Shown in pieces: positions 50,001 through 62,139 of a DNA stretch of 64,000 bases. The stretch is from positions 14,260,001-14,324,000 of the forward strand of contig OZ176052.1 in NCBI GenBank assembly GCA_964247055.1. Reading direction: 5' to 3'. Under the pieces are notes generated by a model. It saw nothing but the letters and a program-made list of their open reading frames with translations. It did not search any database and had not been told where the DNA came from. The DNA comes from Paragordius varius (Eukaryota; Nematomorpha). Both the position numbers and the translations under genes were made by a program. Numbering within the stretch: the first letter of the stretch is position 1; every line of letters starts with the position of its first letter.

Positions 50001-53000
50001 TTTGGGATGATGATGGAATTACCATAGGGCTACCCAAAAAAATTATGGTGACATCACCTGATCAAATTTGGATTTTAGGTAGCCATTTTTATTTTTAAAA
50101 TCGTATAAAATAAATTTTTTAAATATTTAAAAAATTCATAAAAATTACATTTATACTCCGATCTCGAAAATATTTGGGGTGATGATGGAACTACCATAGG
50201 GCTACCCAAAAAAATTATAGTGACATCACCTGATCAAATTTGGATTTTAGGTAGCCATTTTTATTTTTAAAATCGTATAAAATAAATTTTTTAAATATTT
50301 AAAAAATTCATAAAAATTACATTTATAGTCCGATCCCCAAAATATTTGAGCTGATGATGGAACAACCATAGGGCTACGCAAAAAAAATTATGGCGACATC
50401 ACCTGATCAAATTTGGATTTTAGGTAGCCATTTTTATTTTTAAAATCGTATAAAATAATTTTTTTAAATATTTAAAAAATACAAAAAAATTACATTTATA
50501 CTCCGATCTCGAAAATATTTGGGGTGATGATGGAACTACCATAGGGCTACCCAAAAAAAATTATAGTGACATCACCTGATCAAATTTGGATTTTAGGTAA
50601 CCATTTTTATTTTTAATATCGTATAAAATAAATTTTTTAAATATTTAAAAAATTCATAAAAATTACATTTATAGTCCGATCCCCAAAATATTTGGGGTGA
50701 TGATAGAACTACCATAGGGCTACCCAAAAAAAATTATAGTGACATCACCTGATCAAATTTGGATTTTAGGTAGCCATTTTTATTTTTAAAATCGTATAAA
50801 ATAAATTTTTTAAATATTTAAAAAATTCATAAAAATTACATTTATAGTCCGATCTCGACAATATTTGGGGTGATGATGGAACTACCATAGGGCTACCCAA
50901 AAAAAATTATAGTGACATCACCTGATCAAATTTGGATTTTAGGTAGCCATTTTTATTTTTAAAATCGTATAAAATAAATTTTTTAAATATTTAAAAAATT
51001 CATAAAAATTACATTTATACTCCGATCTCGAAAATATTTGGGGTGATGATGGAACTACCATAGGGCTACCCAAAAAATTATAGTGACATCACCTGATCAA
51101 ATTTGGATTTTAGGTAGCCATTTTTATTTTTAAAATCGTATAAAATAAATTTTTTAAATATTTAAAAAATTCATAAAAATTACATTTATAGTCCGATCTC
51201 GACAATATTTGGGGTGATGATGGAATTACCATAGGGCTACCCAAAAAAAATTATGGTGACATCACCTGATCAAATTTGGATTTTAGGTAGCCATTTTTAT
51301 TTTTAAAATCGTATAAAATAAATTTTTTAAATATTTAAAAAATTCAAAAAAATTACATTTATAGTCCGATCCCCAAAATATTTGGGGTGATGATGGAATT
51401 ACCATAGGGCTACCCAAAAATAATTATAGTGACATCACCTGATCAAATTTGGATTTTAGGTAACCATTTTTATTTTTAATATCGTATAAAATAAATTTTT
51501 TAAATATTTAAAAAATTCATAAAAATTACATTTATAGTCCGATCCCCAAAATATTTGGGGTGATGATAGAACTACCATAGGGCTACCCAAAAAAAATTAT
51601 AGTGACATCACCTGATCAAATTTGGATTTTAGGTAGCCATTTTTATTTTTAAAATCGTATAAAATAAATTTTTTAAATATTTAAAAAATTCATAAAAATT
51701 ACATTTATAGTCCGATCTCGACAATATTTGGGGTGATGATGGAACTACCATAGGGCTACCCAAAAAAAATTATAGTGACATCACCTGATCAAATTTGGAT
51801 TTTAGGTAGCCATTTTTATTTTTAAAATCGTATAAAATAAATTTTTTAAATATTTAAAAAATTCTAAAAAATTACATTTATACTCCGATCTCGAAAATAT
51901 TTGGGGTGATGATGGAACTACCATAGGGCTACGCAAAAAAAATTATGGTGACATCACCTGATCAAATTTGGATTTTAGGTAGCCATTTTTATTTTTAAAA
52001 TCGTATAAAATAAATTTTTTAAATATTTAAAATTCATAAAAATTACATTTATACTCCGATCTCGAAAATATTTGGGGTGATGATGGAACTACCATAGGGC
52101 TACCCAAAAAAAATTATAGTGACATCACCTGATCAAATTTGGATTTTAGGTAGCCATTTTTATTTTTAAAATCGTATAAAATAAATTTTTTAAATATTTA
52201 AAAAATTCATAAAAATTACATTTATAGTCCGATCCCCAAAATATTTGGGGTGATGATGGAATTACCATAGGGCTACCCGAAAAAAATTATGGTGACATCA
52301 CCTGATCAAATTTGGATTTTAGGTAGCCATTTTTATTTTTAATATCGTATAAAATAAATTTTTTAAATATTTAAAAAATTCATAAAAATTACATTTATAG
52401 TCCGATCCCCAAAATATTTGAGGTGATGATGGAACAACCATAGGGCTACGCAAAAAAAATTATGGCGACATCACCTGATCAAATTTGGATTTTAGGTAGC
52501 CATTTTTATTTTTAAAATCGTATAAAATAAATTTTTTAAATATTTAAAAAATTCATAAAAATTACATTTATAGTCCGATCCCCAAAATATTTGGGGTCAT
52601 GATGGAACTACCATAGGGCTACCCAAAAAAAATTATGGTGACATCACCTGATCAAATTTGGATTTTAGGTAGCCATTTATATTTCTAAAATCGTATAAAA
52701 TAAATTTTTTAAATATTTCAAAAATTCATAAAAATTACATTTATAGTCCGATATCGACAATATTTGGGGTGATGATGGAACTACCATAGGGCTACCCAAA
52801 AAAAATTATAGTGACATCACCTGATCAAATTTGGATTTTAGGTAACCATTTTTATTTTTAATATCGTATAAAATAAATTTTTTAAATTTTTAAAAAATTC
52901 ATAAAAATTACTTTTATAGTCCGATCCCCAAAATATTTGGGGTGATGATAGAACTACCATTGGGCTACCCAAAAAAAATTATAGTGACATCACCTGATCA

Positions 53001-54000
53001 AATTTGGATTTTAGGTAGCCATTTTTATTTTTAAAATCGTATAAAATAAATTTTTTAAATATTTAAAAAATTCATAAAAATTACATTTATAGTCCGATCT
53101 CGACAATATTTGGGGTGATGATGGAACTACCATAGGGCTACCCAAAAAAAATTATTGTGACATCACCTGATCAAATTTGGATTTTAGGTAACCATTTTTA
53201 TTTTTAATATCGTATAAAATAAATTTTTTAAATATTTAAAAAATTCATAAAAATTACATTTATAGTCCGATATCGACAATATTTGGGGTGATGATGGAAC
53301 TACCATAGGTCTACCCAAAAAAAATTATAGTGACATCACCTGATCAAATTTGGATTTTAGGTAGCCATTTTTATTTTTAAAATCGTATAAAATAAATTTT
53401 TTAAATATTTAAAAAATTCATAAAAATTACATTTATAGTCCGATCCCAAAATATTTGGGGTGATGATGGAACAACCATAGGGCTACGCAAAAAAAATTAT
53501 GGCGACATCACCTGATCAAATTTGGATTTTAGGTAGCCATTTTTATTTTTAAAATCGTATAAAATAAATTTTTTAAATATTTAAAAAATTCATAAAAATT
53601 ACATTTATAGTCCGATCCCCAAAATATTTGAGGTGATGATGGAACAACCATAGGGCTACGCAAAATGGCGACATCACCTGATCAAATTTGGATTTTAGGT
53701 AGCCATTTTTATTTTTAAAATCGTATAAAATAAATTTTTTAAATATTTAAAAAATTCAAAAAAATTACATTTATACTCCGATCTCGAAAATATTTGGGGT
53801 GATGATGGAACTACCATAGGGCTACCCAAAAAAAATTATGGCGACATCACCTGATCAAATTTGGATTTTAGGTAGCCATTTTTATTTTTAAAATCGTATA
53901 AAATAAATTTTTTAAATATTTAAAAAATTCATAAAAATTACATTTATACTCCGATCTCGAAAATATTTGGGGTGATGATGGAACTACCATAGGGCTACCC
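50000..54000 (+). repeat. Mosaic satellite stretch with returning tctcgacaat monomers
   Basis: About 23 monomers. The atgatagaacta monomer occurs at about 50703, 51566 and 52946. The tctcgacaat class, not noticed between about 10 and 50 kb, reappears at about 50857, 51175 and 51717. A related tatcgacaat form is at about 52752 and 53270. Small deletions occur: tatttaaaattcat near 52026 (3 bp) and gctacgcaaaatggcg at 53654 (7 bp of the A tract and att). No long regular period was confirmed. Confidence 0.72.
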
Positions 54001-54599
54001 AAAAAAATTATAGTGACATCACCTGATCAAATTTGGATTTTAGGTAGCCATTTTTATCTTAAAATCGTATAAAAATATTTAAAAAATTCATAAAAATTAC
54101 ATTTATAGTCCGATCCCCAAAATATTTGGGGTGATGATGGAACTACCATAGGGCTACCCAAAAAAAATTATAGTGACATCACCTGATCAAATTTGGATTT
54201 TAGGTAGCCATTTATATTTTTAAAATCGTATAAAATAAATTTTTTAAATATTTAAAAAATTCATAAAAATTACATTTATAGTCCGATCCCCAAAATATTT
54301 GGGGTGATGATGGAATTACCATAGGGCTACCCAAAAAAAATTATGGTGACATCACCTGATCAAATTTGGATTTTAGGTAGCCATTTTTATTTTTAAAATC
54401 GAATAAAATAAATTTTTTAAATATTTAAAAAATTCAAAAAAATTACATTTATACTCCGATCTCGAAAATATTTGGGGTGATGATGGAACTACCATAGGGC
54501 TACCCAAAAAAAATTATGGCGACATCACCTGATCAAATTTGGATTTTAGGTAGCCATTTTTATTTTTAAAATCGTATAAAATAAATTTTTTAAATATTT

Positions 54600-55650
54600 A
54601 CAAATTCATAAAAATTACATTTATACTCCGATCTCGAAAATATTTGGGGTGATGATGGAACTACCATAGGGCTACCCAAAAAAAATTATAGTGACATCAC
54701 CTGATCAAATTTGGATTTTAGGTAGCCATTTTTATCTTAAAATCGTATAAAAATATTTAAAAAATTCATAAAAATTACATTTATAGTCCGATCCCCAAAA
54801 TATTTGGGGTGATGATGGAACTACCATAGGGCTACCCAAAAAAAATTATAGTGACATCACCTGATCAAATTTGGATTTTAGGTAGCCATTTATATTTTTA
54901 AAATCGTATAAAATAAATTTTTTAAATATTTAAAAAATTCATAAAAATTACATTTATAGTCCGATCTCGAAAATATTTGGGGTGTTGATGGAACTACCAT
55001 AGGGCTACCCAAAAAAAATTATAGTGACATCACCTGATCAAATTTGGATTTTAGGTAGCCATTTTTATTTTTAAAATCGTATAAAATAAATTTTTTAAAT
55101 ATTTAAAAAATTCATAAAAATTACATTTATAGTCCGATCCCCAAAATATTTGAGGTGATGATGGAACAACCATAGGGCTACGCAAAAAAAATTATGGCGA
55201 CATCACCTGATCAAATTTGGATTTTAGGTAGCCATTTTTATTTTTAAAATCGTATAAAATAAATTTTTTAAATATTTAAAAAATTCAAAAAAATTACATT
55301 TATACTCCGATCTCGAAAATATTTGGGGTGATGATGGAACTACCATAGGGCTACCCAAAAAAAATTATGGCGACATCACCTGATCAAATTTGGATTTTAG
55401 GTAGCCATTTTTATTTTTAAAATCGTATAAAATAAATTTTTTAAATATTTAAAAAATTCATAAAAATTACATTTATACTCCGATCTCGAAAATATTTGGG
55501 GTGATGATGGAACTACCATAGGGCTACCCAAAAAAAATTATAGTGACATCACCTGATCAAATTTGGATTTTAGGTAGCCATTTATATTTTTAAAATCGTA
55601 TAAAATAAATTTTTTAAATATTTAAAAAATTGATAAAAATTACATTTATA
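54600..55650 (+). repeat. 1.05-kb segment duplicated at 59.57-60.62 kb
   Basis: A constant 4,972-bp offset joins cttaaaat (54736 and 59708), tatatttt (54891 and 59863; 55583 and 60555) and gtgttgatgg (54982 and 59954). Private changes in the second copy include gatctaattt (about 59837), ggtaccc (about 59854), aacttcc for aacaacc (about 60138) and atacttcgat (about 60277). Confidence 0.85.
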
Positions 55651-56330
55651 CTCCGATCCCCAAAATATTTGGGGTGATGTTGGAATTACCATAGGGCTAC
55701 CCAAAAAAAATTATGGTGACATCACCTGATCAAAATTTGGATTTTAGGTAGCCATTTTTATTTTTAATATCGTATAAAATAAATTTTTTAAATATTTAAA
55801 AAATTCATAAAAATTACATTTATAGTCCGATCCCCAAAATATTTGAGGTGATGATGGAACAACCATAGGGCTACCCAAAAAAAATTATGGCGACATCACC
55901 TGATCAAATTTGGATTTTAGGTAGCCATTTTTATCTTAAAATCGTATAAAATAAATTTTTTAAATATTTAAAAAATTCATAAAAATTACATTTATAGTCC
56001 GATCCCCAAAATATTTGGGGTGATGATGGAACTACCATAGGGCTACCCAAAAAAAATTATAGTGACATCACCTGATCAAATTTGGATTTTAGGTAGCCAT
56101 TTTTATTTTTAAAATCGTATAAAATAAATTTTTTAAATATTTAAAAAATTCATAAAAATTACATTTATACTCCGATCTCGAAAATATTTGGGGTGATGAT
56201 GGAACTACCATAGGGCTACCCAAAAAAAATTATAGTGACATCACCTGATCAAATTTGGATTTTAGGTAGCCATTTTTATCTTAAAATCGTATAAAAATAT
56301 TTAAAAAATTCATAAAAATTACATTTATAG
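55100..56330 (+). repeat. 1.2-kb segment duplicated at 58.55-59.75 kb
   Basis: Offsets of 3,428-3,429 bp join tatatttt (55583 and 59012) and cttaaaat (55935 and 59363). The single extra A in atcaaaattt at about 55731 accounts for the 1-bp change in offset. The segment overlaps the right end of the 54.60-55.65 kb duplication, so the tatatttt monomer belongs to both copying events. Confidence 0.8.
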
Positions 56331-58780
56331 TCGGATCCCCAAAATATTTGGGGTGATGATGGAACTACCATAGGGCTACCCAAAAAAATTATAGTGACAT
56401 CACCTGATCAAATTTGGATTTTAGGTAGCCATTTTTATTTTTAAAATCGTATAAAATAAATTTTTTAAATATTTAAAAAATTCATAAAAATTACATTTAT
56501 AATCCGATCTCGACAATATTTGGGGTGATGATGGAACTACCATAGGGCTACCCAAAAAAAATTATGGTGACATCACCTGATCAAATTTGGATTTTAGGTA
56601 CCCATTTTTATTTTTAAAATCGTATAAAATAAATTTTTTAAATATTTAAAAAATTCAAAAAAATTACATTTATACTCCGATCTCGAAAATATTTGGGGTG
56701 ATGATGGAACTACCATAGGGCTACGCAAAAAACATTATGGTGACATCACCTGATCAAATTTGGATTTTAGGTAGCCATTTTTATTTTTAAAATCGTATAA
56801 AATAAATTTTTTAAATATTTAAAAAATTCAAAAAAATTACATTTATACTCCGATCTCGACAATATTTGGGGTGATGATGGAACTACCATAGGGCTACCCA
56901 AAGAAAATTATGGTGACATCACCTGATCAAATTTGGATTTTAGGTACCCATTTTTATTTTTAAAATCGTATAAAATAAATTTTTTAAATATTTAAAAAAT
57001 TCATAAAAATTACATTTATACTCCGATCTCGAAAATATTTGGGGTGATGATGGAACTACCATAGGGCTACCCAAAAAAAATTATAGTGACATCACCTGAT
57101 CAAATTTGGATTTTAGGTAGCCATTTTTATTTTTAAAATCGTATAAAATAAATTTTTTAAATATTTAAAAATTCATAAAAATTACATTTATAGTCCGATC
57201 CCCAAAATATTTGAGGTGATGATGGAACAACCATAGGGCTACGCAAAAAAATTATGGCGACATCACCTGATCAAATTTGGATTTTAGGTAGCCATTTTTA
57301 TTTTTAAAATCGTATAAAATAAATTTTTTAAATATTTAAAAAATTCAAAAAAATTACATTTATACTCCGATCTCGAAAATATTTGGGGTGATGATGGAAC
57401 TACCATAGGGCTACCCAAAAAAAATTATAGTGACATCACCTGATCAAATTTGGATTTTAGGTAGCCATTTTTATTTTTAAAATCGTATAAAATAAATTTT
57501 TTAAATATTTAAAAAATTCATAAAAATTACATTTATACTCCGATCTCGAAAATATTTGGGGTGATGATGGAACTACCATAGGGCTACCCAAAAAAAATTA
57601 TAGTGACATCACCTGATCAAATTTGGATTTTAGGTAGCCATTTTTATCTTAAAATCGTATAAAAATATTTAAAAAATTCATAAAAATTACATTTATAGTC
57701 GGATCCCCAAAATATTTGGGGTGATGATGGAACTACCATAGGGCTACCCAAAAAAAATTATAGTGACATCACCTGATCAAATTTGGATTTTAGGTAGCCA
57801 TTTTTATTTTTAAAATCGTATAAAATAAATTTTTTAAATATTTAAAAAATTCATAAAAATTACATTTATACTCCGATCTCGACAATATTTGGGGTGATGA
57901 TGGAACTACCATAGGGCTACCCAAAAAAAATTATGGTGATATCACCTGATAAAATTTGGATTTTAGGTACCCATTTTTATTTTTAAAATCGTATAAAATA
58001 AATTTTTTAAATATTTAAAAAATTCAAAAAAATTACATTTATACTCCGATCTCGAAAATATTTGGGGTGATGATGGAACTACCATAGGGCTACGCAAAAA
58101 ACATTATGGTGACATCACCTGATCAAATTTGGATTTTAGGTAGCCATTTTTATTTTTAAAATCGTATAAAATAAATTTTTTAAATATTTAAAAAATTCAA
58201 AAAAATTACATTTATACTCCGATCTCGACAATATTTGGGGTGATGATGGAACTACCATAGGGCTACCCAAAGAAAATTATGGTGACATCACCTGATCAAA
58301 TTTGGATTTTAGGTACCCATTTTTATTTTTAAAATCGTATAAAATAAATTTTTTAAATATTTAAAAAATTCATAAAAATTACATTTATACTCCGATCTCG
58401 AAAATATTTGGGGTGATGATGGAACTACCATAGGGCTACCCAAAAAAAATTATAGTGACATCACCTGATCAAATTTGGATTTTAGGTAGCCATTTTTATT
58501 TTTAAAATCGTATAAAATAAATTTTTTAAATATTTAAAAATTCATAAAAATTACATTTATAGTCCGATCCCCAAAATATTTGAGGTGATGATGGAACAAC
58601 CATAGGGCTACGCAAAAAAAATTATGGCGACATCACCTGATCAAATTTGGATTTTAGGTAGCCATTTTTATTTTTAAAATCGTATAAAATAAATTTTTTA
58701 AATATTTAAAAAATTCAAAAAAATTACATTTATACTCCGATCTCGAAAATATTTGGGGTGATGATGGAACTACCATAGGG
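56040..58780 (+). repeat. 1,369-bp tandem HOR (8 monomers), two copies
   Basis: Markers repeat at 1,368-1,369 bp: the contracted cttaaaat monomer at 56280 and 57648, gtcggatcccc at about 56330 and 57698, tacgcaaaaaacatt at 56722 and 58091, and atatttaaaaattc at 57161 and 58530. Copies are about 56.04-57.41 and 57.41-58.78 kb and are directly adjacent. The unit is shorter than 8 x 173 bp because it contains one 160-bp monomer and a further 1-2 bp of deletions. Three monomers per unit carry ggtaccc or ctcgacaat variants that are rare elsewhere. Confidence 0.88.
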
Positions 58781-60620
58781 CTACCCAAAAAAAATTATGG
58801 CGACATCACCTGATCAAATTTGGATTTTAGGTAGCCATTTTTATTTTTAAAATCGTATAAAATAAATTTTTTAAATATTTAAAAAATTCATAAAAATTAC
58901 ATTTATACTCCGATCTCGAAAATATTTGGGGTGATGATGGAACTACCATAGGGCTACCCAAAAAAATTATAGTGACATCACCTGATCAAATTTGGATTTT
59001 AGGTAGCCATTTATATTTTTAAAATCGTATAAAATAAATTTTTTAAATATTTAAAAAATTCATAAAAATTACATTTATAGTCCGATCCCCAAAATATTTG
59101 GGGTGATGATGGAATTACCATAGGGCTACCCAAAATAAATTATGGTGACATCACCTGATCAAATTTGGATTTTAGGTAGCCATTTTTAATTTTAATATCG
59201 TATAAAAAATATTTTTTAAATATTTAAAAAATTCATAAAAATTACATTTATAGTCCGATCCCCAAAATATTTGAGGTGATGATGGAACAACCATAGGGCT
59301 ACCCAAAAAAAATTATGGCGACATCACCTGATCAAATTTGGATTTTAGGTAGCCATTTTTATCTTAAAATCGTATAAAATAAATTTTTTAAATATTTAAA
59401 AAATTCATAAAAATTACATTTATAGTCCGATCCCCAAAATATTTGGGGTGATGATGGAACTACCATAGGGCTACCCAAAAAAAATTATATTGACATCACC
59501 TGATCAAATTTGGATTTTAGGTAGCCATTTTTATTTTTAAAATCGTATAAAATAAATTTTTTAAATATTTAAAAAATTCATAAAAATTACATTTATACTC
59601 CGATCTCGAAAATATTTGGGGTGATGATGGAACTACCATAGGGCTACCCAAAAAAAATTATAGTGACATCACCTGATCAAATTTGGATTTTAGGTAGCCA
59701 TTTTTATCTTAAAATCGTATAAAAATATTTAAAAAATTCATAAAAATTACATTTATAGTCCGATCCCCAAAATATTTGGGGTGATGATGGAACTACCATA
59801 GGGCTACCCAAAAAAAATTATAGTGACATCACCTGATCTAATTTGGATTTTAGGTACCCATTTATATTTTTAAAATCGTATAAAATAAATTTTTTAAATA
59901 TTTAAAAAATTCATAAAAATTACATTTATAGTCCGATCTCGAAAATATTTGGGGTGTTGATGGAACTACCATAGGGCTACCCAAAAAAAATTATAGTGAC
60001 ATCACCTGATCAAATTTGGATTTTAGGTAGCCATTTTTATTTTTAAAATCGTATAAAATAAATTTTTTAAATATTTAAAAAATTCATAAAAATTACATTT
60101 ATAGTCCGATCCCCAAAATATTTGAGGTGATGATGGAACTTCCATAGGGCTACGCAAAAAAAATTATGGCGACATCACCTGATCAAATTTGGATTTTAGG
60201 TAGCCATTTTTATTTTTAAAATCGTATAAAATAAATTTTTTAAATATTTAAAAAATTCAAAAAAATTACATTTATACTTCGATCTCGAAAATATTTGGGG
60301 TGATGATGGAACTACCATAGGGCTACCCAAAAAAAATTATGGCGACATCACCTGATCAAATTTGGATTTTAGGTAGCCATTTTTATTTTTAAAATCGTAT
60401 AAAATAAATTTTTTAAATATTTAAAAAATTCATAAAAATTACATTTATACTCCGATCTCGAAAATATTTGGGGTGATGATGGAACTACCATAGGGCTACC
60501 CAAAAAAAATTATAGTGACATCACCTGATCAAATTTGGATTTTAGGTAGCCATTTATATTTTTAAAATCGTATAAAATAAATTTTTTAAATATTTAAAAA
60601 ATTCATAAAAATTACATTTA
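58550..60620 (+). repeat. Composite of copies of 55.1-56.33 kb and 54.6-55.65 kb
   Basis: The left part (58.55-59.75 kb) repeats 55.1-56.33 kb and the right part (59.57-60.62 kb) repeats 54.6-55.65 kb, so the order of the two sources is reversed while the orientation is unchanged. This is what unequal exchange between tandem copies with the order X-Y-X-Y would leave. Private changes include ttaattttaat at about 59186 and aaaaaatatttttta at about 59205. Confidence 0.75.
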
Positions 60621-60944
60621 TAGTCCGATCCCCAAAATATTTGGGGTGATGATGGAACTACCATAGGGCTACCTAAAAAAAATTATAGTGACATCACCTG
60701 ATCAAATTTGGATTTTAGGTAGCCATTTTTATTTTTAAAATCGTATAAAATAAATTTTTTAAATATTTAAAAAATTCATAAAAATTACATTTATACTCCG
60801 ATCTCGAAAATATTTGGGGTGATGATGGAACTACCATAGGGCTACCCAAAAAAAATTATAGTGACATCACCTGATCAAATTTGGATTTTAGGTAGCCATT
60901 TTTATCTTAAAATCGTATAAAAATATTTAAAAAATTCATAAAAA

Positions 60945-61104
60945 TTACATTTATACTCCGATCTCGAAAATATTTGGGGTGATGATGGAACTACCATAGG
61001 GCTACCCAAAAAAAATTATAGTGACATCACCTGATCAAATTTGGATTTTAGGTAGCCATTTTTATCTTAAAATCGTATAAAAATATTTAAAAAATTCATA
61101 AAAA
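60945..61104 (+). repeat. Contracted 160-bp monomer, representative copy
   Basis: Two losses act together. The T tract after gccatttttat reads cttaaaat (1 bp shorter), and cgtataaaaatattt lacks 12 bp, which removes part of the 24-bp palindrome. Seven such monomers were found, with cttaaaat at about 54058, 54736, 56280, 57648, 59708, 60905 and 61065. The 1-bp change alone, without the 12-bp loss, is seen at 985, about 1671, 3020, 3706, 5429, 55935 and 59363, so it arose first. Confidence 0.88.
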
Positions 61105-62139
61105 TTACATTTATAGTCGGATCCCCAAAATATTTGGGGTGATGATGGAACTACCATAGGGCTACCCAAAAAAAATTATAGTGACATCACCTGATCAAAT
61201 TTGGATTTTAGGTAGCCATTTTTATTTTTAAAATCGTATAAAATAAATTTTTTAAATATTTAAAAAATTCATAAAAATTACATTTATACTCCGATCTCGA
61301 CAATATTTGGGGTGATGATGGAACTACCATAGGGCTACCCAAAAAAAATTATAGTGACATCACCTGATCAAATTTGGATTTTAGGTAGCCATTTTTATTT
61401 TTAAAATCGTATAAAATAAATTTTTTAAATATTTAAAAAATTCATAAAAATTACATTTATAGTCCGATCCCCAAAATATTTGGGGTGATGATGGAACAAC
61501 CATAGGGCTACGCAAAAAAAATTATGGCGACATCACCTGATCAAATTTGGATTTTAGGTAGCCATTTTTATTTTTAAAATCGTATAAAATAAATTTTTTA
61601 AATATTTAAAAAATTCAAAAAAATTACATTTATACTCCGATCTCGAAAATATTTGGGGTGATGATGGAACTACCATAGGGCTACCCAAAAAAAATTATGG
61701 CGACATTACCTGATCAAATTTGGATTTTAGGTAGCCATTTTTATTTTTAAAATCGTATAAAATAACTTTTTTAAATATTTAAAAAATTCATAAAAATTAC
61801 ATTTAAACTCCGATCTCGAAAATATTTGGAGTGATGATGGAACTACCATAGGGCTACCCAAAAAAATTATAGTGACATCACCTGATCAAATTTGGATTTT
61901 AGGTAGCCATTTTTATTTTTAAAATCGTATAAAATAAATTTTTTAAATATTTAAAAAATTCATAAAAATTACATTTATAGTCCGATCCCCAAAATATTTG
62001 GGGTGATGATGGAATTACCATAGGGCTACCCAAAAAAAATTATGGTGACATCACCTGATCAAATTTGGATTTTAGGTAGCCATTTTTATTTTTAATATCG
62101 TATAAAATAAATTTTTTAAATATTTAATAAATTCATAAA

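Noticed and set aside
54885-54901. Match to the yeast replication-origin consensus (atttatatttt) in the ccatttatatttt variant
   Set aside because: An 11-bp AT match is expected by chance in DNA of this composition, and animals do not define origins by this motif.
56330-61125. ggatcc in gtcggatcccc (about 56330, 57698, 61117) as a special site
   Set aside because: It is a single C-to-G change in class B monomers carried along by the local duplications. It is useful as a marker but has no evident function.
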